Below are positions 27,225 through 37,303 of a stretch of DNA of 64,000 bases, one piece after another. Positions within the stretch are counted from its first letter, which is position 1. Every line of letters begins with the position of its first letter. The position numbers and the translations under genes are program-made. The stretch lies in assembly GCA_947624245.1 (NCBI GenBank), contig CANQJL010000001.1, positions 168,357 to 232,356 of the forward strand, given 5' to 3'. The notes under the pieces were generated by a model, which was given only the letters and a program-made list of their open reading frames with translations, was not told where the DNA came from and made no database searches. The stretch is from an uncultured Acetatifactor sp. (GTDB lineage: Bacteria > Bacillota > Clostridia > Lachnospirales > Lachnospiraceae).

Positions 27225-27752
27225 TTAGATATCAAAGGAGCCTGTGAACTGATTCATTACATAGTAGACCTTGTTCTCTTCGGGCTTTACATAAAGATCG
27301 ATGTTGGTAAGATCTTTTGCCTTCTGCTTCAGATCGTATTTCCATACGTCCTTTGCAATCTTCTCCAGATCCTCTCTGGAATAAGACTTACCGGAGAACT
27401 GAACATGCAGCTCGGATTTTACCTCTGCCTTTTTAGCCGCTTTCTTCGCAGGAGCCTTCTTTGCTGCTGCCTTAGGAGCCTCTGCCTTCTTCGCTGCCGC
27501 TGCCTTAGGTGCTGCCTCCTTCTTTGCTGCCGCCTTGGGCGCTGCCTTCTTAGCCGCTGCCTTGGGAGCTGCTTTCTTTGCTGCTGCCTTGGGTGCCGTT
27601 TCCTTCTTCTCTTCTGCCTTCGGAGCCTCTTTCTTCTCCTCGGTCTTGGGAGCGGCAACGGAAACCACAGGCTTCTTTACCTCTACCTTGGGTGCCGTGG
27701 TGGTCTCAGCTGCCTTTACCACGGGCTTTTCTGTCTTCTTAGGATCTGCCAT
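27225..27752 (-). CDS. Lys/Ala/Pro-rich protein with C-terminal DUF6465-like domain
   Basis: 175 residues. Residues 1-105 are low-complexity and strongly basic, built from repeats such as APKAAAKKAAPKAAAKK, like the tails of bacterial histone H1-like proteins. The last 65 residues form a compact domain (ELHVQFSGKSYSREDLEKIA...NKVYYVMNQFTGSFDI) that resembles DUF6465 of Lachnospiraceae. AAAGGAG precedes the ATG. The gene stands alone, with its own terminator. It could bind nucleic acid through the tail; the function is unknown. Confidence 0.75.
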   Translation of the reverse strand: MADPKKTEKPVVKAAETTTAPKVEVKKPVVSVAAPKTEEKKEAPKAEEKKETAPKAAAKKAAPKAAAKKAAPKAAAKKEAAPKAAAAKKAEAPKAAAKKAPAKKAAKKAEVKSELHVQFSGKSYSREDLEKIAKDVWKYDLKQKAKDLTNIDLYVKPEENKVYYVMNQFTGSFDI

Positions 27753-27935
27753 ACTGAATTCTCCTTTCTTGTCACGTGTGAATCACATAATCCCTTATAA
27801 TAACTTATTAACAAGCTTTATTATTCTTAATAGTGTTTATGCTTGCTTGAAAACAGTTTATTCCTTTTCATGGAAATTGTCAACTCCGCAGGCATTTTTC
27901 TTTCTTTTTCTTTCACTTTTTCTTTCATCTGTTCT

Positions 27936-28787
27936 TTAACCTGACACTGCAAAAAATATCAGAACGACGATTCCGAGGACTATCCGATACCATCCGAAGA
28001 CCTTAAAATCATGCTTTTTAATGTATCCCATTAAGAACCTCAATACAAACAGCGACACCACGAAGGAAACGACCATTCCGACCACAAGCAGAAGCAGCTC
28101 GGTGGAAGAAAATGCGGCGCCGAACTTGACCACCTTCAAGAGGCTCGCGCCGAACATCACCGGAATGGCGAGGAAAAACGTGTACTCCGCGGCTACCGTT
28201 CTGGACACACCGATCAGCAGCGCTCCCACAATGGTCGCGCCGGAGCGGGACGTTCCGGGGAACACCGCCGCGATCACCTGAAACACGCCGATCAGCAGCG
28301 CCATCTGATATGTAATTTCCGACAGCTTTGTCACTTTTGGCTGTCTGGTCTTATTCCAGTTTTCAATCACAATAAAGGCGACGCCGAACACGATCAGCGC
28401 CAGCGCTACACAGACCGGATTATAAAAGAGCGCATTGAGCACATCGTCAAACAGCAGGCCGATCACCGCAGCGGGCACGCAGGAGACCAGAATCTTGAAC
28501 CACAGGATCCATATGTCCTTTTTAAAGAAAGACTTAACGCCCGTCTGCCCCCTTCTGGATTTCGCGGTCAGCGCAAAAGGCCATATCTGATTCCAGAACA
28601 GGATCACCACAGCCAGAATGGCCCCAAGCTGAATGACAACGTCAAACATATCAAAAAACCCTTCGCTGGTGCCCCGAAAAGGAATGAGCTGCTCCACCAG
28701 GATCAGGTGGCCGGTGCTGCTGATCGGCAGCCACTCGGTGATTCCCTCCACAATGCCGTAAATAAAAGCTTTGATCACTTCAAACAT
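27936..28787 (-). CDS. uppP: Undecaprenyl-diphosphatase UppP (BacA)
   Basis: 283 residues, about eight membrane segments. The two active-site motifs are present: GIVEGITEWLPISSTGH near the N-terminus and PGTSRSGATIVGALLIG in the second half. It recycles the lipid carrier for cell wall synthesis and gives bacitracin resistance when abundant. GAGGGAG lies before the ATG. It is the third gene of a run aminotransferase - patatin - uppP with short gaps. Confidence 0.95.
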   Translation of the reverse strand: MFEVIKAFIYGIVEGITEWLPISSTGHLILVEQLIPFRGTSEGFFDMFDVVIQLGAILAVVILFWNQIWPFALTAKSRRGQTGVKSFFKKDIWILWFKILVSCVPAAVIGLLFDDVLNALFYNPVCVALALIVFGVAFIVIENWNKTRQPKVTKLSEITYQMALLIGVFQVIAAVFPGTSRSGATIVGALLIGVSRTVAAEYTFFLAIPVMFGASLLKVVKFGAAFSSTELLLLVVGMVVSFVVSLFVLRFLMGYIKKHDFKVFGWYRIVLGIVVLIFFAVSG

Positions 28788-28808
28788 ATTTTAATCTCCC
28801 TCGGTGTG

Positions 28809-29657
28809 TCATGAATTTAAGAACTTCAAAAGATCCATATAACATGCCGCCGCGTCATCATACCCCTGCCGGTACAGCACGCGGAGCTTTTCGGGATCCT
28901 TCTCCACCCGCTTCACATCACCGGCGGTCTTGGGACGGATCACAAATGCCTTCCCTTCCTCCCGCTGCTTTTCGATGAACCTCAGCTGTTCATTGTAATT
29001 GATGTGCCTTTCGGCCATCAGCTCATAGACCTTGGGGTATTTCAGATAGCGGAGCCTGATCGGCCCCAAATGACTTGCGGGCTTTCTGACATAACCCACC
29101 TCTTTCGTCATGATTACCACATTCTTTCGATTGCCGTCCACCACCGACTGCTGCAGGGGAATGGAATCGCTGATGCCGCCGTCCAGATAAAGCCTGCCGT
29201 TTATCTTTACGTTTCTGGACACCATCGGAAGCGATGCGGACGCCCTGATCTTGTTGATATCCTTCTTCATATCGCGAATTCGGAAATATTCCGGCTTGCC
29301 GGTGACGATATCCGTAGCCACGCTGAACGCTTTTCCCTTGTACTGCAGAAAGGCCTCGTAATCATAAGGATAGAGATAATCCGGTATCAGGGAATAACAA
29401 ATGTCTACATTGAACAGGTCGCCGCTGCACAGAAGACTCTCCACGCTGCAATAACGTCTGGTATCCAGATAGTCCACGCTGATATCGAACGCCCTGCCGC
29501 GCTGCTTCGACAGATAGCTGCACATGTGGCACGCCCCCGCCGAAACGCCGTACACACTTGAAAACTCTATGTCCTTATCCAAAAAGAAATCCAATACGCC
29601 GGCCGTATATATGCCCTTCATTCCGCCGCCTTCAAGAACCAATCCGGCTTGATACAT
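28809..29657 (-). CDS. Patatin-like phospholipase family protein
   Basis: 282 residues. The oxyanion motif GGGMKG (10-15), the nucleophile elbow GVSAG (S39) and the second catalytic residue in DGG (D159) are all present, so it should be an active lipid acyl hydrolase. It resembles the YjjU/RssA-like bacterial patatins. GGTGGA lies ahead of the ATG, two bases after the aminotransferase stop. The substrate is unknown; a role in membrane phospholipid turnover is plausible. Confidence 0.88.
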   Translation of the reverse strand: MYQAGLVLEGGGMKGIYTAGVLDFFLDKDIEFSSVYGVSAGACHMCSYLSKQRGRAFDISVDYLDTRRYCSVESLLCSGDLFNVDICYSLIPDYLYPYDYEAFLQYKGKAFSVATDIVTGKPEYFRIRDMKKDINKIRASASLPMVSRNVKINGRLYLDGGISDSIPLQQSVVDGNRKNVVIMTKEVGYVRKPASHLGPIRLRYLKYPKVYELMAERHINYNEQLRFIEKQREEGKAFVIRPKTAGDVKRVEKDPEKLRVLYRQGYDDAAACYMDLLKFLNS

Positions 29658-29659
29658 GA

Positions 29660-30868
29660 TTATTCCACCTTTCCGCCCTTTTTCACGCCGTATTCTTTCC
29701 GCACAAATTTCCGCAGCGCTTCCAGAGACCTCTCCACCTTCTCCGTCTCAATGCAGTACGCCATGCGGAAATAACCCGGCGCGCCGAAGGTATCTCCCGG
29801 CACCAGGATCAGGTCGTATTTTAACGCCTTCTTGCAGAACACCTTTGCGTCCTCCTCCAGCGCCTTGGGGAATATGTAAAAGGTTCCGCCGGGCTTCACA
29901 CAGGTAAAGCCCAGATCGATCAATTCCTTGTACAGTATATTCATGTTGGTCTCATAGACGCTCAGATCCGCCGTAGCGTCCAGCATTCTGGAGGTCACAA
30001 GCTGAAAGAGGGACGCGGGGCAGTTGTGCCCTATGCCTCTGGATATCTGTCCGCACATATTCACCATCACCTCGGCATCTTTGCAGTTCGGGTTGACGGC
30101 CAGATAACCGATGCGCTCGCCCGGAAGGGACAGCGCCTTGGAGAAGGAATAGCACATGATGGTGTTGTCATAGAACGCCGACACACAGGGGGCTTTCGCT
30201 CCGTCAAAGACGATCTCGCGATACGGCTCGTCGGATATCAGATAAATATCATGTCCGTACTCCGCAGATTTCTCTCGGAGAATATCCGCCAGCTTCTGCA
30301 GGGTCTCGGCAGAATAGACCACGCCGGAGGGATTGTTAGGCGTATTGATCAGCACCGCCATCACCTTCGGTGAGAGCATCTCCCGAAACTTTTCTATATT
30401 GACCTGAAAGGTATCCGTGTCGGGAGGCACCACCTTCAGCACGGCTCCCGTCAGATCCACATAGGGGTGATACTCCGGAAAGAACGGCGCGAACGTGAGA
30501 ATCTCATCTCCCGGCTCGGTCACCAGACGAAAGGCGTGCGCCAAAGCGCCTGCCGCGCCGGACGCCATGAAGATATGCTCCTTGCGATAAGGCAGACCGA
30601 ATCGCTTCTCTAAGGAGCCGGCCACCGCTTCCCTGACGGAGGTGATTCCCAGACTGGGACTGTAGCCGTGGGTGAACTGCGTATCCGTTGTGGCATAGTA
30701 GATAATATTAAAGGTCAGATCCTGGGGAACGGGCACGGAAGGATTTCCCAGACTGTAATCAAATACATTCTCATACCCGATCTCCTTTCCTCTGGCCGTG
30801 GCAAATTCCGACAGCTCTCTGATAACGGATTTTCCCGATAACATGTCCTTGTACTTTTGAACTAACAT
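29660..30868 (-). CDS. Pyridoxal phosphate-dependent aminotransferase, class I/II
   Basis: 402 residues of the aspartate aminotransferase fold. The PLP lysine is K244 in CYSFSKALSLPGERIGY, with NTPNNPSG and ISDEPYREIVFDG as other active-site motifs. GGGGAGG lies ahead of the ATG at 30868, and a good promoter is just upstream. It is annotated in related genomes simply as an aminotransferase; the specificity (aspartate, aromatic or alanine type) cannot be read from the sequence. Confidence 0.88.
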   Translation of the reverse strand: MLVQKYKDMLSGKSVIRELSEFATARGKEIGYENVFDYSLGNPSVPVPQDLTFNIIYYATTDTQFTHGYSPSLGITSVREAVAGSLEKRFGLPYRKEHIFMASGAAGALAHAFRLVTEPGDEILTFAPFFPEYHPYVDLTGAVLKVVPPDTDTFQVNIEKFREMLSPKVMAVLINTPNNPSGVVYSAETLQKLADILREKSAEYGHDIYLISDEPYREIVFDGAKAPCVSAFYDNTIMCYSFSKALSLPGERIGYLAVNPNCKDAEVMVNMCGQISRGIGHNCPASLFQLVTSRMLDATADLSVYETNMNILYKELIDLGFTCVKPGGTFYIFPKALEEDAKVFCKKALKYDLILVPGDTFGAPGYFRMAYCIETEKVERSLEALRKFVRKEYGVKKGGKVE

Positions 30869-30920
30869 TTCTGCCTCCCCGATATTCTCTGCGCCGTTAC
30901 ACACGCGCGCTGTGATTTTC

Positions 30921-30948
30921 ATTATACTCTTTTTCCGGCACTTTACAA
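30921..30948 (-). promoter_or_regulatory. Promoter of the aminotransferase-patatin-uppP operon
   Basis: On the minus strand TTGTAA (30948-30943) and TATAAT (30926-30921), spacer 16 bases. Confidence 0.75.
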
Positions 30949-30973
30949 GAATAAAGCTGTCATCCGCCGGCCG

Positions 30974-32470
30974 TCATTCTTCCTCCGCCCAGACAAGCGC
31001 GCATTTCACAGCCCTTTTCCAGCCCTTCAAAAGCTGTGTGCGCTTCTCCTCTCCCATGGCGGGATAAAAGATCTTTCCGATCTGCCAGTTCTCCCTGATC
31101 TCGTCCCTGTCCTTCCAGTAGCCTGTGGCAAGACCTGCCAGATAAGCAGCCCCAAGGGCCGTCGTCTCGATGCACTGCGGTCTGTGTACGGGCACATTGA
31201 CAATATCCGTCTGGAACTGCATGAGGAAATCGTTGGCACTGGCGCCTCCGTCTACCTTCAGACTCTTCAGACAAATCCCGCTGTCCTGTTCCATGGCCCG
31301 CAGGACGTCCGCCGTCTGATAGGCGATGGACTCCAGCGCTGCCCTGATGAAATGCTCCTTGGTGCAGCCTCTGGTGATTCCCACAACGGTCCCTCTGGCA
31401 TACTGGTTCCAGTAGGGCGCTCCCATTCCCGCAAACGCAGGCACGATATACACTCCTGCCGTATCCTCTACCTTCCGGCAGTACTGCTCGGACTGGGGCG
31501 CATCTTTGATCATACGCATACTGTCCCGAAGCCACTGGACACCGGCACCCGCCACAAAGACGCTGCCCTCCAGCGCATACTCCGGAGTTGTTTCCGTTCC
31601 CGCGGCAATGGTGGTGAGCAGACCCGACTTGGAAGAAATCGCCCTGCGGCCCGTGTTCATCAAGAGAAAACAGCCCGTTCCGTAGGTGTTCTTCACGTCG
31701 CCCTGCTCAAAACAGCACTGGCCGAACAGCGCCGCCTGCTGATCCCCCGCCGCCCCGGCAATGGGAATCTCGCCGCCCAGCACGGAGGCGTCGGTATGTC
31801 CGAAAATACAGCCCGACGGCTTCACCTGGGGCAGGATAGCTGCGGGGATTCCGAAATATTCCATGATCTCCTCGTCCCAGCAAAGCCTGTGAATGTCGAA
31901 CAGCATGGTACGGGAGGCGTTGGTATAATCGGTCACATGCACCGCGCCCTTTGTCAGGTTCCAGATGAGCCAGGTGTCCACCGTGCCGAACAGCAGATCT
32001 CCGGCCTCGGCTTTCTCCCGAGCGCCGGGCACATTCTGCAGGATCCATGCTATTTTGGACGCGCTGAAATAAGCGTCGGGAATCAGCCCCGTCTTGCGCA
32101 GGATCACTTTGTCAAAGCCGTCCTGCTTCAACTCCTCTATCCTATCTGAGGTCCTGCGGCACTGCCAGACAATGGCATTGTAAACAGGCTCTCCCGTATG
32201 TCTGTCCCAGAGAATGGCGGTCTCCCTTTGGTTGGTGATTCCCACGGCCGCGATCTGCTCCGTGGAAATTCCCTGAAGTGCCATACACTCCGCAGCCACC
32301 GCAAGCTGCGAGGACCATATCTCCATGGGATTGTGCTCCACCCAGCCGGGCTTGGGATAGATCTGCGTAAACTCCTTCTGCGACATGGAACAGATGCTGC
32401 CTGCCTTGTCGAACAGTATGCATCTGGAACTGGTAGTGCCCTGATCGAGCGCCATGATATAGCTTTGCAT
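30974..32470 (-). CDS. glpK: Glycerol kinase
   Basis: 498 residues, FGGY family. N-terminal [16 protein letters not shown] and the later [18 protein letters not shown] are typical of GlpK. It phosphorylates glycerol to glycerol 3-phosphate. GAGGGG precedes the ATG at 32470. It closes an operon with two FAD oxidoreductases and a DUF1667 protein that together should oxidise glycerol 3-phosphate to dihydroxyacetone phosphate. No glpF facilitator is in the window. Confidence 0.96.
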   Translation of the reverse strand: MQSYIMALDQGTTSSRCILFDKAGSICSMSQKEFTQIYPKPGWVEHNPMEIWSSQLAVAAECMALQGISTEQIAAVGITNQRETAILWDRHTGEPVYNAIVWQCRRTSDRIEELKQDGFDKVILRKTGLIPDAYFSASKIAWILQNVPGAREKAEAGDLLFGTVDTWLIWNLTKGAVHVTDYTNASRTMLFDIHRLCWDEEIMEYFGIPAAILPQVKPSGCIFGHTDASVLGGEIPIAGAAGDQQAALFGQCCFEQGDVKNTYGTGCFLLMNTGRRAISSKSGLLTTIAAGTETTPEYALEGSVFVAGAGVQWLRDSMRMIKDAPQSEQYCRKVEDTAGVYIVPAFAGMGAPYWNQYARGTVVGITRGCTKEHFIRAALESIAYQTADVLRAMEQDSGICLKSLKVDGGASANDFLMQFQTDIVNVPVHRPQCIETTALGAAYLAGLATGYWKDRDEIRENWQIGKIFYPAMGEEKRTQLLKGWKRAVKCALVWAEEE

Positions 32471-32546
32471 ATCCCCTCTTTTCCGCCGGCCGATCAAGAG
32501 CCGGCTGTTTTGTTCCGCCGTCTTTTTCTGCAGACTGCGGTTTTTT

Positions 32547-32915
32547 CTATGCCTGCCCGACGTTTGCGGCAGCTACGATATCCACCCCCGTGCCGCACAC
32601 GTTTTCCGCGACCGGATCCCCGATCCGTACCGGCGCGGACAGTTCTATCCCCTTCAATGCCCTGATGCAGTCCGCTATCTTGTCCTTGGGAATATCCCCG
32701 GCGGTCTTCACGGAAACCACCGGAAGCTCTCCGCCCCGGACGCGGACAAGGCTTGTGACCGTGCGTCTGGGATCCGTCATCTCCTTCGTCACATAATCCG
32801 CTCCTCTGGGGCAGGTGTTTCCGGTAATGCTTTTGATTCCGCCGTTCTCCGTCTCCACCGTGATATTACAGCCCAGAGGGCATCTGATACAAACAAACTC
32901 CCGTCTGCCGCTCAT
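32547..32915 (-). CDS. DUF1667 family cysteine-rich protein
   Basis: 122 residues. Four cysteines in the first 36 residues ([12 protein letters not shown] and NTCPRGADY) suggest an iron-sulfur site; the rest is a small domain ending [11 protein letters not shown]1667 proteins are constantly found beside anaerobic glycerol 3-phosphate dehydrogenase-like FAD proteins in Clostridia, as here, and may act as an electron-carrying subunit (GlpC-like role). That role is inference. GGAGG and GGAG lie before the ATG; the stop of the FAD gene overlaps this region. Confidence 0.85.
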   Translation of the reverse strand: MSGRREFVCIRCPLGCNITVETENGGIKSITGNTCPRGADYVTKEMTDPRRTVTSLVRVRGGELPVVSVKTAGDIPKDKIADCIRALKGIELSAPVRIGDPVAENVCGTGVDIVAAANVGQA

Positions 32916-32921
32916 TCGCTC

Positions 32922-34202
32922 CTACACCTCCCTCTTTTCCGTCCGAACGGAAAAAGTGATACTTTCCGAGTTTCCGATATTCTGCAATTCGGATCTCTTT
33001 AAGACCACCTGCTCCATCTCCCCGGGCGCCAGAACACGCTTGTCAATGTGCTTCAGCACCCGCCCTCCGCAGGTCACTTCCAAGGCGGCGTCACGGTACA
33101 CGCTGCCAACCCGAAAACGGACGGTCTGCGTCTCCCCCATGCGGCTTACGTCGATAGATGCAGGAACGGTATATCGGATTCCGTCCGCGGCGCGCAGGGA
33201 AATCGCCTTCCCTTTTCCGGCAAGAGCTCCCTGCAGATAAGCGGCCGCATTTCTCCCCGCCTGAGAAGATTCCTCGGATACGTAATCCACAAGATCGTGC
33301 ACATGGAGCACGTTGCCGCAGGCAAACACGCCCTCTCTGTCCGTCTCCAGGCTCTCGTTCACAAAGGGACCTCCTGTGGCGGGATTTATGGCCACGCCAA
33401 TGCTCTCCGACAACTCATTCTCCGGTATCAGACCGCAGGACAAAAGCAGCGTGTCGCAGGCCACTTCTTCCTCCGTGCCGGGGATCGGCTTGGAATTTTC
33501 ATCTACCCGGGCGATGGTAACGCCCTCCACGCGCTCCTTTCCCTTGATATCCACTACGGTGTGGCTGAGCTTTAAAGGAATATCGAAATCGTCCAGGCAC
33601 TGCACGATGTTCCTCTTCAGGCCGCCGGAATAGGGCATCAGCTCGGCCACGAGCTTTACCTTTGCGCCCTCCAGCGTCATGCGCCTCGCCATGATCAGAC
33701 CGATATCTCCGGAGCCTAAGACCACAACCTCTCTGCCCGGCATTCTCCCCTCTATATTGACGTATCTCTGGGCGGTTCCCGCGGTGTAAATTCCCGCCGG
33801 ACGATAGCCGGGGATATTCAGCGCTCCTCTGGGTCGCTCTCTGCAGCCCATGGCGAGAATGACCGCCCTTGCCTCGATTTCATACAGCCCCTCCTGGCGG
33901 TTCATGACAGTGACTCTTTTCCTGCCGCCTTCCGCGGCAAGGTCTATGACCATAGTGTTCAGCTTGCACGGAATGTCAAGCGCCTCCGCCTTTTCAATAT
34001 ATCTGGCGGCATACTCCGGCCCCGTCAGCTCCTCCTTGAAGGTATGCAGACCGAAGCCGTTGTGAATACACTGGTTCAGGATTCCGCCCAATCGGGAATC
34101 CCTCTCCAGCACCAGCAGATCCTCCACTCCGGCCTCCTTCGCCGCTATGGCTGCCGCAAGCCCCGCCGGCCCGCCGCCGATGATGACCAAATCTTTCTTC
34201 AA
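32922..34202 (-). CDS. NAD(P)/FAD-dependent oxidoreductase of the glycerol 3-phosphate module
   Basis: 426 residues. The FAD-binding dinucleotide fold begins at residue 6 (VIIGGGPAGLAAAIAA), and a second nucleotide fold is at VVVLGSGDIGLIMARRM; VFACGNVLHVHDLVD binds the flavin end. TTG start at 34202 is supported by GAGAGGTG seven bases ahead; no ATG fits. It lies between the GlpA-like protein and DUF1667 and probably passes electrons from glycerol 3-phosphate oxidation to a carrier. The exact acceptor is unknown. Confidence 0.85.
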   Translation of the reverse strand: MKKDLVIIGGGPAGLAAAIAAKEAGVEDLLVLERDSRLGGILNQCIHNGFGLHTFKEELTGPEYAARYIEKAEALDIPCKLNTMVIDLAAEGGRKRVTVMNRQEGLYEIEARAVILAMGCRERPRGALNIPGYRPAGIYTAGTAQRYVNIEGRMPGREVVVLGSGDIGLIMARRMTLEGAKVKLVAELMPYSGGLKRNIVQCLDDFDIPLKLSHTVVDIKGKERVEGVTIARVDENSKPIPGTEEEVACDTLLLSCGLIPENELSESIGVAINPATGGPFVNESLETDREGVFACGNVLHVHDLVDYVSEESSQAGRNAAAYLQGALAGKGKAISLRAADGIRYTVPASIDVSRMGETQTVRFRVGSVYRDAALEVTCGGRVLKHIDKRVLAPGEMEQVVLKRSELQNIGNSESITFSVRTEKREV

Positions 34203-34255
34203 ACCCGCACCTCTCTTTTCTATATTTAAAAGTTTCCATATCTAAAAGTCCGCTT

Positions 34256-35698
34256 TCATCCGTCGATCCCGTCCTTGTCATACCCCGTCAGGAATCGGGA
34301 GCCCCCGTCGTTCTTGCGAATCTCGCTCATGTCTCTCCCCAGCTCTCTGGCCAGAATCTCCACCACCTTCGGCGAACAAAAACCCGCCTGACATCTCCCC
34401 ATGCCGGCTCTGGTCCTCCATTTCACGCCGTCAAGCGTCGTTGCGCCCAAGGGTCTGTGAATGGCGTCCAGAATCTCCCCTTCCGTCACCAGCTCACAGC
34501 GGCAGATCACGTTGGCATACAGGGGATTTTCTTTTATCAGCCGCTTTTTCTCCTCCAGGGAGGCCAGCGCCATGCTCGGAATCCCCTTCCTTCGGGCGAT
34601 AAAGTCCGGCTTTTCGTCCGCGGGCAGATACTCCAGTATCAGCTTCGCAAGATACTTTCCCAGAGCCGGCGCACAGGTGAGACCCGGAGACTCGATTCCC
34701 GCCGCGTCAAAAAATCCGGAAGCGCCCTTGGCCTGACCGATGATGAAATCGTTTCCGTCCTCATGCGCCCGAAGTCCCGCAAAGGAGGTGATCACCTGCT
34801 TGACCGGAAGATCGTCCACGCTGAGCGCAGCCCGCCTCATCACGTCCTCCAGACCCTCGGAGGTGGTATTGACGGATTCGGGATCCTCCACGTCTATCGC
34901 TGTGGGACCCGCCAAAAGATTGCCGTGGACGGTGGGTGTCACCAGCACGCCCTTGCCGTAAACGGTGGGAAGCTGAAAGATCGTATGGCTGACGAGGCCG
35001 CCCACCTTCCTGTCCATCAGACAGTACTCGCCCTTTCGCGGAGTGATATGAATCTTTTCTTCGCTGACCATGTTGTGAAAGCGGTCCGCATAGACTCCTG
35101 CCGCATTGACCACCGCCCGCGCGTCAAGGGTTCCGCGATCGGTAAAGATCCTGTAGCCGGTCTCAGTCTTCTCTATTTTCAGCACTTCCGTCTCAAACCG
35201 GAATTCCACGCCGTTTTCCGCCGCGTTTTCCGCCAGTGCCAAAGTCAGTCCGAAGGGGCAGACGATGCCGCCGGCAGGCGCATGGAGCGCCGCCACCGCA
35301 CGGTCGGAAACGTGGGGCTCTAATTTCTTCAGCTGTTCTTTGCTCAAGATCTCCAGCCCCTCCACTCCGTTCTCCTGACCCTGATCGTAAAGCTTCCGCA
35401 GGGCGGGGAGATCCTTTTCGTCAAAGCACAGGACGAGAGAGCCGTTCCTTTTATATGGAAAATCCAGTTCTTTCGACAGGGCCTCCATCATTCTGCTGCC
35501 CTCCACATTCAGCTTTGCCTTCAGGCTGCCGGGCTTTGCGTCATATCCGGCGTGAACCACTCCGCTGTTCGCCTTGGAGGTGCCTCCGCACACGTCGCAG
35601 GCCCTCTCCAGCACCGCCGTTCTCAGGCGGTAGCGCGACAGCTCTCTTGCGACTGCGCAGCCGGAGACTCCGGCGCCGATCACGATCACATCATACAT
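34256..35698 (-). CDS. glpA: GlpA-like FAD glycerol 3-phosphate dehydrogenase with C-terminal BFD-type [2Fe-2S] domain
   Basis: 480 residues. DAO-type FAD domain (VIVIGAGVSGCAVARELSRY) over residues 1-370. A C-terminal BFD-like domain has the cysteines VICRCELVTEGE and GRCQAGFC (about residues 395-450). This layout matches the anaerobic GlpA type rather than the short aerobic GlpD. AAAGGAG lies ahead of the ATG. It would oxidise glycerol 3-phosphate made by GlpK and send electrons through the next two proteins of the operon. Confidence 0.88.
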   Translation of the reverse strand: MYDVIVIGAGVSGCAVARELSRYRLRTAVLERACDVCGGTSKANSGVVHAGYDAKPGSLKAKLNVEGSRMMEALSKELDFPYKRNGSLVLCFDEKDLPALRKLYDQGQENGVEGLEILSKEQLKKLEPHVSDRAVAALHAPAGGIVCPFGLTLALAENAAENGVEFRFETEVLKIEKTETGYRIFTDRGTLDARAVVNAAGVYADRFHNMVSEEKIHITPRKGEYCLMDRKVGGLVSHTIFQLPTVYGKGVLVTPTVHGNLLAGPTAIDVEDPESVNTTSEGLEDVMRRAALSVDDLPVKQVITSFAGLRAHEDGNDFIIGQAKGASGFFDAAGIESPGLTCAPALGKYLAKLILEYLPADEKPDFIARRKGIPSMALASLEEKKRLIKENPLYANVICRCELVTEGEILDAIHRPLGATTLDGVKWRTRAGMGRCQAGFCSPKVVEILARELGRDMSEIRKNDGGSRFLTGYDKDGIDG

Positions 35699-35735
35699 TT
35701 CGCTTCTCCTTTTTCTTTTCCATAATACAGATATA

Positions 35736-37073
35736 TCATATCCCCTCCGCCGTATTCCGCATAATGGGATTTCTCAGCATACTGACCGCCAGCGGTATGA
35801 CCATCAGCGCCCACACAATGGGTTCCGACAGGACCACGCCCATGTACCCCGCAGCCGGCACCAACAGGTACGCGATCAAGACCTTGCCAATCAGCTCCAC
35901 AAGACTGGAAATAAGAGGCGTCTTACTGTCGCCGAAGCCCTGCATACTGTTCCTGAAAATACAGATGACCGCCGGCAGAAAGTAGAACGAGGCGTTCACT
36001 TTCAGATATAGTACGGCATTTGCAATGACCTCCCCGTCGGTGCTGGCGGTGATCAGACGAATGATCGTCGGCGACAGGGTAAATACAATGAGAAGCACCA
36101 GAAGATACCAGCCCAGAGAGAACAAAACGGTGTCTCTGATGCCTTTCCGAATTCTTCCGTATTCTTTCGCGCCAAGATTCTGTCCGCAGTAGGTGGCCAG
36201 CGCCGTGCCCAGCACAAAGAAGATCATGAGGAACAGCGAGGTGGCTTTTCTGGCTCCCGTGTGGGCCACAATAATGTTCTTTCCCAGAGCGTTGATCGCT
36301 GTCTGCAGCGCCAGAGAACCCATCAGCACAAAGGACAGCATAAAGCCCATGGACAGTCCCCGCGGAATAAGCTGTCGGTACATCTCCCGCTCCGGTATCA
36401 GATCCGAGCCCTGCAAAATGATCTGCGGATATTTTCTGCGCATATACAAAAAGCAGAGCGCTGCCGACAAGGCCTGCGAGATCACCGTTGCCACGGCCGC
36501 TCCGGCCACTCCCATATCCATTCGAAGAATCAACAGATAATCCAGAAATACGTTCAGCAGGTTGGATATGACCAAAAACAAAAGCGGCGTAAAGGAATCC
36601 CCGATTGCCCGCAGAATGGCCGCGCAGATATTGTAAAGCGTAGTTGCGATCAAGCCCGCCGTGATGATACCGATATAAGCCGAGGCCTCCGGAGCCAAGT
36701 CCGGCTCCACATTGAGAAAGTCCAATATCCCGGGAAGAAAGAGCAGGCACACCCCGCTCAACACCACGGTAAGGCCCACGCTCAGCGCCACCGTTCCTCC
36801 GATGGCCTTTCTCACGCTTTTTTCATCGTTTGCACCGAAACAGGTGGCCACGATGATTCCGAAACCGCAGATCACGCCGTTCAGAAATTCTATCAGCAGA
36901 TCGCTGAGGGAGGTAGTGGCTCCCACTGCGGCCAGCGATACATCTCCCAGCGTGCTGCCGATGATCCTAGTATCGATCAGGCTGTAACCGAGCTGAAACA
37001 GCTGACCGACATACAGCGGTATCGCAAAGAGCAAGATGACCTTCAGAGGCTTTCCCTGCGTCAGATTTTTCAT
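35736..37073 (-). CDS. MATE family efflux transporter
   Basis: 445 residues with about 12 membrane segments, starting MKNLTQGKPLKVILLFAIPL as MATE proteins do, with two similar halves (second half from about 230). It exports drugs or metabolites by Na+ or H+ antiport. It lies 37 bases upstream of the GlpA-like gene on the same strand and could share its transcript, though no metabolic link is evident. Confidence 0.92.
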   Translation of the reverse strand: MKNLTQGKPLKVILLFAIPLYVGQLFQLGYSLIDTRIIGSTLGDVSLAAVGATTSLSDLLIEFLNGVICGFGIIVATCFGANDEKSVRKAIGGTVALSVGLTVVLSGVCLLFLPGILDFLNVEPDLAPEASAYIGIITAGLIATTLYNICAAILRAIGDSFTPLLFLVISNLLNVFLDYLLILRMDMGVAGAAVATVISQALSAALCFLYMRRKYPQIILQGSDLIPEREMYRQLIPRGLSMGFMLSFVLMGSLALQTAINALGKNIIVAHTGARKATSLFLMIFFVLGTALATYCGQNLGAKEYGRIRKGIRDTVLFSLGWYLLVLLIVFTLSPTIIRLITASTDGEVIANAVLYLKVNASFYFLPAVICIFRNSMQGFGDSKTPLISSLVELIGKVLIAYLLVPAAGYMGVVLSEPIVWALMVIPLAVSMLRNPIMRNTAEGI

Positions 37074-37201
37074 AAATTTTCCCCGTTTTCAGAAATATTT
37101 TGCATTTACAGGCTGATATTTATAGGTTTCATAGATTCATATTATCGCTTCACGGGCACGCACGCAACCGGTTTTTTAATAAAAATTTGAGACTTGCACC
37201 G

Positions 37202-37230
37202 TTGCACTTTCTCCTTATTTTTAGTATGAT
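37202..37230 (+). promoter_or_regulatory. Sigma-A promoter of hflKC
   Basis: TTGCAC (37202-37207), 17 bases, TATGAT (37225-37230), about 75 bases before the hflK start. Confidence 0.75.
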
Positions 37231-37303
37231 GTTCTTTGTATCCGAATCGCGGACAGGTCCGGCGCAGGACCACAGAATTTACAGAAGGAAAGGGAGTGTT
37301 TTC

